From Crotalaria pallida (taxonomy: Eukaryota; Streptophyta; Magnoliopsida; Fabales; Fabaceae), in NCBI GenBank assembly GCA_037953625.1, contig CM075652.1, forward strand, positions 16,264,501-16,328,500: a DNA stretch of 64,000 nucleotides, given 5' to 3'. The translations under genes were made by a program, and so were the position numbers. Each line of letters opens with the position of its first letter. Within the stretch, counting starts at the first letter, position 1. The notes beneath the pieces are model-generated. The model was not told where the DNA came from and did no database searches. It was given only the letters and a program-made list of their open reading frames with translations. This document shows, one piece after another, positions 11,528 through 21,100 of the stretch.

Positions 11528-12807
11528 ATGGCTTCATCATCTGGTAAAGGAAAGAGAGTAAGGATTGCCGAATCATCTTCCGAGGAGGAAATTCTGGAGT
11601 TCTATCAAGAAGATGAATGCTTGGAACGGTTGGAAGGCTTTGCCACTAGAGAGTTCGGAGTTATCACATGGATCAACTGTGCATTCCTTGAAATTTATCA
11701 TTTGTTACTAACCTTAGGTATCAAAAACTTATTCAATTTCTGGAATTTAATGGCCCTATCTATCCTAGGTTAGTTAGAACCTTTTATGCGAACCTTAGGC
11801 TACATAATGATGTCATAGAATCCATGGTTGAGGGTGTTAGATTCAAAATTAGCGCTAAGGACCTTTTTGTTGCTTTTGGGACTACACGACACGGGGACAA
11901 TTCTTTAAAGGCAGATGCGGACGGAATTTTTCAAAGTTGTTTGCGCCCCGGTCGTGTATGGACCGAAGGAGTTAAGCATTCCTCACTTATGACTGTCCAA
12001 ACTAGGGTGTTGCACTATATAGTCTGCCATCAGTTAGTGCCTCAAACCTCACCCAATTATGCTAAGCCCACAAACAATGAACTTAGGCTTCTTAGTGCCA
12101 TCCTGAACAATGAGAAGCTGAATTGGTCTCTCATAATTTTGGATCGAATGCTACTTGCTGCAAAATCTAAACACCCGAAAACCTTACCTTATGCCATGCA
12201 TGTGTGTTTCCTGTTGAGTTACTTCAAGGTGCCTATCCCACGGAATGAAGAGAAAAAGACTCTTCATGTTAACCAGCACTGCCTCAACAAAGGTACCTTG
12301 AGTCATCAAGACATGGCGTTTCATGAACCCTCTGGCCAATACCTGTACAGATCTGACATAGCTGAGTTGGAGAGGGTTGCGAATATTGCAGCTCGACAAG
12401 GGGTGGATGCCCATCAGATGGAAGAGGAAGCTACAGCATTTGCACAGGCTGAAGGAGGGGACCCTATTGAGAATCAGATTAATTTTGATGACTTTACTGG
12501 ATCTCAATCTGGGTTTGATAACTTGGGCTGGAGAGACAATGTTATCACACGGCTGGACACTTTAGATGGGAGGATGGACTCTCTTGTGCATGCTATGGAC
12601 GCCCAGCGTGATGATTTTGTTAGCCTGGACACTAGGATGAGTGCAAAGTCTGCCATGTTTTATTCTCATTTGGATCAGCACTCGGCCCAGCTTAATTCCC
12701 GCCTGGACCAGCAGTCAGAGCAGATAAATCGCCGGTTTGATGAGATGATGGCGGCCTTCTCTCGATTTTATCCTCCTCCAAATGATCCAGCTCCTTCGAT
12801 GTTTTGA
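11528..12807 (+). pseudogene. Sirevirus env-like / plant transposon protein (frameshifted)
   Basis: An ATG at 11528 opens a frame (MASSSGKGKRVRIAESS) that runs to about 11773. The match then continues in another frame from about 11760 to 12807, where 327 codons are open. The N-terminal part resembles the domain annotated as putative plant transposon protein in many retroelement-linked plant ORFs. The C-terminal 60-70 residues have heptad-like repeats (SHLDQHSAQLNSRLDQQSEQ) suggesting a coiled coil. The position after pol matches the env-like ORF of Sireviruses. I see no convincing signal peptide or membrane anchor, so a membrane-fusion role is not supported. Confidence 0.65.
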
Positions 12808-13000
12808 TGATGTTGACCTTTGCAGTCTATCTTAGTTTTCATTCTGTTTTTATCATGTTGGTCTTTGTTACATTTTCTATATTTTGAGAACTTGGTGTTT
12901 TGAGACTTTGGGTTTATTATTGCACCTTTGATTTGGACCTTTTATGATGTTTTTATGTTAATGAATTTGGTTTTCATTATGGTGTTTGTGCAAAGCTTCA

Positions 13001-13390
13001 GGGGGAGCTCTTTATCTTTATTATTACGTCTATTTTTTTGCATAGTTGGTTATGGGGTTTTCCAATTATGCACCTCTCCTCCCTTGATCTTTTTCTCAAT
13101 TGTTACACCTTTTTGGATCATGACAAAAAGGGGGAGAGATATTATACACTTGTCTTGACATTGTTGCACCTAAATTTTTCTAATTATGGTATATACTCTG
13201 ATAATTGTTGAATACTATAATACCATAGGCTTGGTGCTAAAATTAAATTGTCATAACCTCTTGCACAAGCTGAATTTTTAGATAGATGAAAAGTATCATA
13301 TAGTGAGGGGGAGTTGCATCTTCAAGTGGATTCAAGCTCAACAAATGGTACAAGTGTTAATTATTTTGTCATCACCAAAAAGGGGGAGAT
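13001..13390 (+). other. Multiple polypurine tracts
   Basis: Four purine tracts precede the 3' LTR: GGGGGAG at 13001, AAAAAGGGGGAGAGA at 13125, GAGGGGGAG at 13305 and AAAAAGGGGGAGA at 13377, which abuts the LTR start. The last is the expected plus-strand primer; repeated upstream tracts are a described Sirevirus trait. Confidence 0.82.
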
Positions 13391-14962
13391 TGTAAATTCA
13401 ATGCTCCTAATTATGGTGATTATATTTTGATGATGACAAAGTAATTAACAAATCAAGTCTTGAAGACATTGCAACATCCACAACAACATCAAGTCAAGAA
13501 AAGAAGACAAGTGCCCAATCATTCTCAATCAAATATTATTGTAAATTTCTAATTTATGTTGAGAGTGGTTGAGAGTGGGTAGAAATAGTTAGTCTCTTCT
13601 AGGAATAAAATTTTATATGACTATTAGGTTGAGATTAACTAAAATTAATACTTGAGAGGAAAAATAAAATTGAAAATTAATTTTTCTCATGTCTGATCAA
13701 AATACTCGAGTATTTTGAGAAAGACTCGAGTATATACTCGAGTATTTTGTAAAACACTCGAGTATTTGTGCCAGGTCAGGAAATATGACCGTTAGTCTTG
13801 TTCGTGCACCAATTCACTCGTGACCGACCAAAAAGACTCGAGTATTTACCAAAAGACTCGAGTATTTTTGTCCAGTCAGCAAAAATGAACGTTGGAGAGA
13901 CTCAAAAACCCAATTGAGGGCATTTGAGTCTCATCCAACCCAAGAGAGCATTTCAGAACCTTATTGTAAAATTTCTCTTTGAATTTGTGCAAGAACAAAC
14001 AAGACAACAGATCATAGTGTGTTCAAGCTTTCATAATTTCCTCTTCTCAAGTGTTAATTCCCAAAAAGCTCAACTTCTCACTCATATTGTCATTTTATTC
14101 CAAGTTGAGTTTTAGGCCTCAATTCTTACATTGAGCTGTGCTTATTTGTGCTAATCCATTGGGAGATTAGTAATACACATACAAAAAGCTTGATTATTCA
14201 AAGTCTTGGATTGTTCCCAAGCAAACCCTAAGTGTCTTAGGGTGTTGGAGTCTTGAGAGGTTCTCAAGCACAAGACTAGGAGGTTCCTAGCCCGGTGGAG
14301 TTTCTTGAAGGGAGTTCAAGGAAGCTTTGTGAAGAGTTCTTCAATCACCGGAATCAAATTGGGGTAGAAATCAAGAGTTTGGTACACTCTTGAAGGGTTA
14401 GGTTGAGTGAGGCCATTCTCAAGCAATCCTTTGTAATTTCTAACAATTTGATTATTAGTAGAAACTCCTAAGTGATTAGGAGGACTGGATGTAGCTCATT
14501 GTTGGAGTGAACCAGGATAAAATTGCTTGAGTGTTGGTTTATTGCTTTTAATCTACTTTCTAGCTCAATCAACTTAAGTCATTTCAATCTATTAGGATTT
14601 ATACAATTAGGTAGCAAGTTCAAGGAATCTTGGTGTTAAAAGTCTATTTAGATTGCTTGCTAATCTGTTGGATAAGTTCCTGTTTAGTATTGAATTGATT
14701 TGAGTTAAATTGCTGGATTTTCGTTTCTGGTTTTACTGCTATCTGTCAAGAAAAACTCGAGTATATTTAGAAAGACTCGAGTTGTTCATCACTGAAAAAC
14801 TCGAGTATTTCACAAAAGACTCGAGTATTTCGTGTCTGATTCCAGAAAATTCAGTCTTAGCTCCATTCTTCAATTATCATTCGAATTATTTGGTATTAGT
14901 GCTTCAAATTACTATTCACCCCCCCTCTAGTATTTGCTTAGCCCGCTTGTTGGTTTCCAACA
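13391..14962 (+). repeat. Sirevirus 3' LTR
   Basis: Same length as the 5' LTR (1572 bp) and about 99.5% identical by eye. It ends TTGGTTTCCAACA and is followed directly by the AAACC target duplication. Confidence 0.93.
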
Positions 14963-15059
14963 AAACCCTCATAGTGATATTTAGAATTTAGTAATTAGGA
15001 GATTAGACGAGTTAATTTCTAAAAATTTTAAAAGAATAAGAGATTTATGACATTTTCTC

Positions 15060-15190
15060 AAAATACTCGAGTAGTTCATGAACTACTCGAGTGGTTCATG
15101 CAAAAATACTCGAGTCTTTGAAGAAATACTCGAGTCATTTATCACTTTCCAGAATACTCGAGTCTTTCTTGAAATACTCGAGTCTTTTTG
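15060..15190 (-). repeat. ACTCGAGT cluster in Gypsy solo LTR
   Basis: Six ACTCGAGT octamers in about 130 bp inside the Gypsy solo LTR, not in the Sirevirus. A second group lies at 16220-16330 (four copies), close to the minus-strand start of the LTR. Spacers contain repeated TTCATG and TCTTTC words. Confidence 0.85.
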
Positions 15191-16612
15191 CTGCAACAGC
15201 ACTAGTTTTCTGCATTTTAAGCACCATTTCGTGATTCTTACACTTTTACTTCAATTCTGCACAAAACAGAAGTTATTTCTCATATAATAAACATGTTACA
15301 TATATCAATTAACATCAAATTAACAGGAAACATAATCAAATCACAGAATTGCATAAAAACATAGAAAATGTCCATTTTAACATATGAATTTCATTCCTAC
15401 TTGATTTTAAGTTCGTAAATCAATCCAGTGAGTATCCTTAGGTCCAATTAAACTTGTTTGAACACAAAAACCGTGAGTCTCTGGCCTCCAAGTCAGATTC
15501 CCATTTCAAGTTACAATGCCCAAAAACCACAATTGGTTCCTATGGATTTAGCTTATTAATTACCATTATAGCAATTAGGTAACTTCTCCCATACCTTAGA
15601 GAAGCTAGAGAAACGATTGGTGGAAGAGAAAAGGGACCGGATCAAGGTTTGGGTTTCAACACTCAAGTTCTGCTCTTGAACAGCGAACTTTGGCCACGAA
15701 TTTGACAGGGAATATGTAACAGAAAAGGAAGAAAAAAATTAGCTTTAGCAACTAGGGAATACTCTCTTTAATTTGGAACAAGTTTGAAACGATTTGGCTC
15801 AGTGTACTTACCAAACCAATTCAAGGAAGAGAGGTTGATGGTGCTGTTTCAGGCTCTGTTTTTCAGCTTAGAGTGTGCAACTTTGGAAGCTTGTAACTCT
15901 TGCTACAGGAGGTCAATTTAAGTGGTTCTTGGTTCTAATTTGAAAGGGGAATTAGAACTCGAATTGTGTTTTGGTTGTACTGGATTTGGTTGAGTGAGGA
16001 AAGAGAATCGAAGGCACAAAGTATGCACCCGAAAACAGAGAAATATGGACAAAAATTCGGGTTTGGGTTGATTTGAATGCGTTTCTAGCTTCCCCAATCA
16101 CCTACTTATAGCCTAAGGTTACCCTCCTTCGAAAAGTCCAGCTCTGAGCTTGTAACTAGATGAAACGCGTTTTGGTTCGAAGTTTGAACCAAAACCGACT
16201 TATACACACACAGCCACTGCTCGAACTACTCGAGTATTCCATATAATACTCGAGTATTCTAGCCAAAAATTCAAATTTTATAACTGCTAGTTAAGATACT
16301 CGAGTCTTTCCTCAAAATACTCGAGTCTTCTGACTAAAAATCTGAAAATTTAATATTTTATTCAATAAAAATATTTTATTTCATTTATTTATTTATTTAT
16401 AATATTGGACCTTATCAATAAAATATTTTATTAAAAAATATAGGATCTTACAAGGTGTAAGTGTTCAAGACTTACACTTTGTATCAATTGATCCTCACTC
16501 TTTTTTTATAAAATATTTTCATAAGTTGCATTTTATATTATGAGTAAATATATCGATGAAACCCATTTCAAAAATTTACAAATTTATTAAATAAATATAA
16601 TATTATTATACA

Positions 16613-17114
16613 ACAACAACAACAACAACAACAACAACTAAGCCATTGTCCCACTAGGTGGGGTCGGCTACATGGATCAAACGACGCCATAAAGGCCTAT
16701 CATAAATCATGTCTTTTGATAAGGCATTGATTGCCATATCCTTCTCAATTGTTTCGCCTATAGCTTTTCTAGGTCTTCCTCTTCCTCTAGCCCTTGTAGT
16801 ACCCTCCATTTGGTCTACCCTCCTAACCGGGGCCTCCACCGGTCTCCTCCACACATGCCCAAACCACCTAAGACGAGATTCAACCATTTTTTCAACAATA
16901 GGAGCAACCCCGACTTTTTCTCGAATATACTCATTTCTAATCCGATCTTGTCTGGTATGTCCACTCATCCACCGCAGCATCCTCATCTCTGCAACATGCA
17001 GTTTATTCTCTTGTGTGCGCTTTGCCGCCCAACACTCTGTCCCATATAACATCGCCGGTCTTACAGCAGTGCGGTAGAACCTTCCTTTAAGTTTAAGTGG
17101 TACCTTCTTATCAC
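16613..17114 (-). mobile_element. 5'-truncated RTE-type non-LTR retrotransposon
   Basis: The minus strand encodes the C-terminal part of a LINE reverse transcriptase (about 17114 to 16654): YRTAVRPAMLYGTECWA, MRMLRWMSGHTRQDRIRNE, LRWFGHVWRR and a C-terminal RPLWRRLIHVADP. The 3' end carries a (TTG)n tail, seen as (CAA)n at 16613-16636 on the plus strand, as in plant RTE elements. A 13-bp target duplication ATATTATTATACA flanks it at 16600-16612 and 17115-17127. Only about 0.5 kb remains, so it is dead on arrival. Confidence 0.92.
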
Positions 17115-17127
17115 ATATTATTATACA

Positions 17128-18106
17128 TTGAACAAAATCTTGATTAACATAAATACAGAAAACACTAGAAGAATTTACACAAACAACACTTTTCGTAGCA
17201 ATTCTGTAGCAGTTCACTAGCAATTTCGCTATCGAATGTTTCCGTAGCTATGCCGCAGCTAAGAAGTGAAATTTTGTAGTAAATCGATTGCAACATGGCA
17301 GTTGATTAGTTGCTCACTTTTGAAGAAAAAATTTAGCTTCCTTTAGCTAATTAGCTAGGAAAATTCCGTAACAGTTCTGCAACTTGTGTTTTTCCATTTG
17401 GTAGCAAACTTGCATCTATTTCCTAGCTGATGCATCATAGATAACAAAATATTCCCTAGCAATTCGGCAGCTATTCTATACCACTTTTTGGGTTTTCAAT
17501 TGTTAAATATTCAAGATGGTTACCAAAAAAAATCAAATTAAAATGAACATAATGCCAGAAACATAAAACTTTATCAATTTTGAAAATTAAAATTTAAAAA
17601 AAAAGAACTTGTAACTTGCTTCCTCCACTTGGACCCTTTGTTTCGGTATGCTCTGGTGATGCAGTATGCTATGCCACCAGCTATGGATATTAGTAAGTGA
17701 TTGATTCCATGATTTCCATCTATGCTTTTAATTGAAGTACTTGGTCTCTCATTTTTCCACAGTAATTAGTATGACATGACACAATGTAAAATAAAATATA
17801 AGGTTAAGGAATAAGCATAAAATCTTAAGTTAACATGAGTCAATATAAGCATAATAAAATGCCAATGTTTATCTAATTCATTGACATTAAAAATTCAATG
17901 ATATTGTTTCAGTAGGTTACATGAAGATAGAAGAATGATTGCTTAAGATTTTTGAGTGAAATTTCGACATTGCTTGCCCAAGTTCCTTATTATGTGCTAC
18001 GATTATTATTTTTTTTTTTTGTATACTATGTGCTACGATTATTAAAAAATAAAAAAAATCATAAACTTGATTAATTGTATGCTTTGATAAAGTTTGATGA
18101 TCATAC
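17128..18106. other. Non-coding host DNA with short recurring GTAGC/GCAGCT words
   Basis: Between about 17190 and 17490 words such as TCCGTAGC, TAGCAATTCGGCAGCT and TTCTGCAAC recur in both orientations, suggesting the arms of a decayed TIR element. No clean boundary or duplication is seen. The rest is AT-rich. An open minus-strand stretch near 17640-17760 matches nothing I recognise. Confidence 0.35.
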
Positions 18107-18647
18107 CAACATCAACGTAGATTTTTCTCTGCAACTTCAAGATGTAAAGAAGTGGAAACCTATGTTAGGAAAAGAAAATTAAACACATGTTAATCCCAAG
18201 TAACCTAGCCAATTCAATATCACAAAAGACAGCTTAGCATATATTAGAATATTAATTTCTTACTCTTACTTCCATACGATAAATATCACTTTCAAAAAAT
18301 TTAAATGCAGAAAAGTGATCAATCACTGATACCTTAAGTTCGAGCGTTTCCTTAACACAGTGAAAAGGTTATTGTTTAGAGGCATGTCAACCACTATTGT
18401 TACCCCACCTTTTGAAACAAAGAGTTAGAATAGATCTATGCAAAAGCATATTAATAACCAAACTTAAAAAGTTATGCATATAACAATACACACAGTCAGG
18501 ACATCAACTAAGTTGCAAGCAGAGCAGCCAGCCATTAGGAAGATAAAGGGACAATTATTACTGAGTAACATCAGGTGAGGGATCATAACAATATCATATC
18601 CAACATGCCATTGTAAAAATTTATTGTTATTTTGTTCTAAGCTTCGA

Positions 18648-19046
18648 TGTAAGACCCGGGCTGAGGGGCGGGGAGTGATCGCCGGTGCAAGAGGCACGAA
18701 CAATGAGCGGCTCCTGGCAGGTTTCTAAGGGAGGGGTACATGAATGAACCGACACACCGGAATGAGAGGGTGGTCCTAAGACTGTGTAGGAATGGAACTA
18801 CATAGTATAGGAAGGCTTAAATGAATTGATTGGTACTACCCATATCAACAAGATGCATCTTCTTTTCGGTAGCCCATCACTTAAGAACTCCATAGTTAAG
18901 TGTGCTTGACTTGGAGTAATTCTGGGATGGGTGACCTCTAGGAAAGTTTTCCCGAGAAGTGTGCGAGTGAGGACAAAGCACGCTGAAAAGACCCGTGTTG
19001 GTATGTGAGGATAGTTGCAATCCATTTGCCTGCCAGGGACGTTACA
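18648..19046 (+). mobile_element. Cassandra (TRIM) solo LTR
   Basis: Starts TGTAAGACCCGGG and ends GGGACGTTACA, 399 bp, flanked by a perfect TTCGA duplication (18643-18647 and 19047-19051). A 5S rRNA-like segment sits in its middle. This combination defines Cassandra, a terminal-repeat retrotransposon in miniature whose LTR carries a Pol III 5S promoter. Only one LTR is present, so it is a solo LTR. Confidence 0.9.
18830..18955 (+). other. 5S rRNA-like segment within Cassandra LTR
   Basis: The segment resembles plant 5S rRNA, including CCATCACTTAAGAACTCC, AGTTAAGTGTGCTTG (box A region) and GGGATGGGTGACCTC (box C region). It has many substitutions relative to a true 5S gene, so it is element-borne promoter sequence and not a functional rRNA gene. 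Confidence 0.85.
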
Positions 19047-19406
19047 TTCGATCTCAATGTTCTTAAGAAGCATAAAAAATATTCTGAGTTGTTCCTCAAA
19101 ATCCAATGAAGTTTCAAGGTGAACTAGTAATAAAGTAAATTAGTAGAGTAATAGAGGAAGAACACATGCTCATACCAGCAGCAGCATCTCTAGTACCAGT
19201 AAGAAATCCCTACCATTCTGTTCTCCCAGGCTCATCAAAATGTACATGCCTGCCAAATTAAGCAATTTATACAATTTTGTTGCAGCTAGAATTTCAATGA
19301 TTACAAAGGAAGTTGTTAGTAATAAACTCTTCCAGCCTATGTCTAAACTTATGCTTTATCAGGGGGCTCATTTATTCATAGAGCAAAGCCACAAATAATG
19401 TCTTAC

Positions 19407-19540
19407 CATGAAGGTGGTCTAGTGTTGAGATAGGTCGAGTAAGCACAAGGGTTACCATTATCTTTTGGTTCAGAATCTAGTTGAATCTCAGAATGTAAAA
19501 GTAAAGGTCTTCTATACTTTGCCAACACATACAAACCCTC
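19407..19540 (-). pseudogene. ALN: Allantoinase exon, out of order
   Basis: A 134-nt minus-strand exon with TTAG acceptor and GGTAAG donor. It is open throughout and encodes EGLYVLAKYRRPLLLHSE, then a short acidic linker, then YSTYLNTRPPSW, the mid-protein part of allantoinase (the usual form has LLVHAE). In the intact enzyme this part follows the VHVHFDEPGRTEW, DMPLN and YVDVG parts, yet here it lies upstream of them on the minus strand. It therefore belongs to a second, tandem partial copy or to a rearranged locus. Confidence 0.78.
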
Positions 19541-20309
19541 CTAACAAATACATTAACAATACAAATTTATTGAACAACACTAAAAGGAAAAGTAACTCTA
19601 ACTCCTTGGCGTAAAATAAACAACATTTCCTTATTTGTGAATTAGGCATTGCCTAGAGATACATTTTATTATATTAGAAATGAATTAGGCATCCTTGATG
19701 AATCTAATGTTAGCTATCTAATTAGTTTGTTTTGTGAAAATTTTTGATATTGCCCTTTTTAATTTTAAATTGCCTTATTTGTAAATGTTTGAGTATGTTT
19801 GTATGTTCCATTTTGTGTGTTTCAATTAGTTTTTGATGTTTAAGTATGTATTTTTCAGGTTTAATTTGAAAAAGTTTTGCAAAATTCAAGTTTTTGTGAT
19901 TTTTGAAAAGGGTTAAACGGTTAATGTTTCAGGCATTCGGTTAACAGTATCAGACCTGCCAAATAGCCTTTTCTTTTATTGTGTTATTTTCTGATTTATC
20001 CGGTTGTTAACCGGTTAACGCATTCTGACAGCATAATAACTTAACATGATAACGTGTTTCTCACTCACAAGCACACTTCTCACTCTCTCTAAACACAATT
20101 TTCTCTTCTCCTTTCTGAAACCCTAGGCTACAAAACATCTATTTCTTGCATTTTTGTTGAAATTGCTCTCATATTTCACTTGTTTACTCACTCCTTCACA
20201 CTCCTCCTTCCCTATTTCTATCAATTACACTCTCTCTCACTCATTCCATTCCCGATCCAAAAACCTTACCTTGTGGGTGTTGCAATTATTCACTGATTTG
20301 TTGGGTATT

Positions 20310-20648
20310 ATGGCATCTTCTTCTATTGGAGCATGGAGTAGACGTATAAAGCGACAGGCGCAACATCCTCCTCCACAAATGGACGACGTGGAGGAGTTAC
20401 ATGAGCATTTCTCACCGAGGAACTGTGTTGAGAGGTTTGCTATGTTTGATAATCGCGGGTATTGTATATTGCGTTGGGTAAATTTTACTTGGTTGTATGA
20501 GGAGAAATTTGAGTTCCCTCACTTGTTTGAACTTCAAAACCTACGCAAGTTTTTTAGAGTTAAATGCTCTTGTTTACCCTCGTTTGGTTTAGCAGTTTTA
20601 CCAATTGAGAACCTCACATATACACCTCAAACCTTTCATAAACATTGA
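20310..20648 (+). pseudogene. Truncated Sirevirus env-like frame
   Basis: ATG at 20310 opens 112 codons beginning MASSSIGAWSRRIKRQ. It shares the MASSS start and the layout CVERFAMFDNRGYCILRWVN with the env-like frame at 11528. It stops at 20646-20648, far short of the ~400 residues expected, then runs into LTR-like sequence, so it is a truncated relic. It lies about 0.6 kb downstream of the end of the pol relic, as in Sireviruses. Confidence 0.6.
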
Positions 20649-21100
20649 GACATTCATTTAGAACAGCTTTTTTTATACATCAAGAGCTCAAGCCATTTCA
20701 ATTCTTTTCAAGAAAATCAAAGAACTCTCTTTCTATTCTTCTCATGTCTTATTGGTGAATCTGAATATTGTAATTGTCTCTCTTAGATTCAATTAAGATT
20801 CATCCTAGTGATTAATTCGTGTTGTAACTATGCATATGTGATGCAACTTCAAATAACAACAATCAAAGAAGTTTCTACAAGATCAACTTGAAGGTTTCAA
20901 GTATTGTAGAAGAGTGGTTTCTTGAAGGTTTCAAGCAAATTGAAGAAGAAGGTAGTTGAAGGTTTCAATCGCACCGGAGAAAGAAGAAGGTTGAAGAAGA
21001 TCAATAGAGGTTTAACCAAAGGTTTTGGGATCTCTAGTGAGAGCGGTCAAAGGGGAAGTTTGACGCGCGTGAGATTGTACCATATTGATTTCTTGTTTCT

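Larger units (their letters stand above)
4211..14962 (+). mobile_element. Copia/Sirevirus element, nearly complete
   Basis: Two 1572-bp LTRs (4211-5782 and 13391-14962), both TG...CA, are flanked by AAACC at 4206-4210 and 14963-14967. Order inside: PBS, gag, protease-integrase-RT-RNase H (Copia order), env-like frame, several polypurine tracts. Long gag with two zinc knuckles, an extra frame after pol and repeated polypurine tracts are hallmarks of the Sirevirus (SIRE/Maximus) clade. By eye I count about eight substitutions between the LTRs (~0.5%), so insertion is recent, on the order of 0.2 Myr at 1.3e-8 per site per year. Pol and env frames are broken, so this copy is probably not autonomous. 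Confidence 0.95.
3026..16452 (-). mobile_element. Gypsy solo LTR, split by a Sirevirus insertion
   Basis: On the plus strand the piece starts TGTAACGACC at 3026 and ends GGATCTTACA at 16452, flanked by the same 5 bp AGGTG at 3021-3025 and 16453-16457. With the Sirevirus and one copy of its target duplication removed it is about 2670 bp, with no PBS or pol, so it is a solo LTR. Orientation is minus: a TATA-like CTATAAG near 16110, the donor-like AAGGTATGGGAG near 15590 and the stem-loop block at 3540-4200 fall in the same order and at roughly the same relative places as in the plus-strand Gypsy LTRs at 44508 and 51638. Confidence 0.85.
18107..19249 (-). pseudogene. ALN: Allantoinase pseudogene, three exons
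   Basis: Allantoinase opens the hydantoin ring of allantoin in purine/ureide catabolism (endoplasmic reticulum in plants). Three minus-strand exons match it. Exon 19249-19176 encodes VHVHFDEPGRTEW, then a TAG where Glu is expected, then GFLTGTRDAAAG. Exon 18408-18333 encodes GGVTIVVDMPLNNN with a one-base loss near its end. Exon 18141-18107 encodes LEVAEK and, after another lost base, IYVDVG. Splice sites and phases fit at most borders (CAG|G, G|GTATG, AAAAG|GT, AAG|GTATC), although the acceptor of the third exon is destroyed. The HxH metal-binding motif is present, but the stop and frameshifts make this a pseudogene. A Cassandra LTR sits in the intron between the first two exons. Confidence 0.8.

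Noticed and set aside
12184..12507. Minus-strand frame in the env-like region
   Set aside because: It is a shadow of the plus-strand 327-codon frame.
16709..17077. Plus-strand 122-codon frame opposite the LINE fragment
   Set aside because: It is the antisense of the conserved RT C-terminus, which explains its openness.
17633..17760. Open minus-strand stretch that could be another host exon
   Set aside because: No match to allantoinase or any family I know, and splice sites are unconvincing.
18830..18955. Functional 5S rRNA gene
   Set aside because: It is too diverged and fully contained in a Cassandra LTR with target duplication.
18464..19106. Minus-strand frames of 79 and 102 codons across the Cassandra LTR
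   Set aside because: They cross the LTR and its 5S-like core, which is non-coding.
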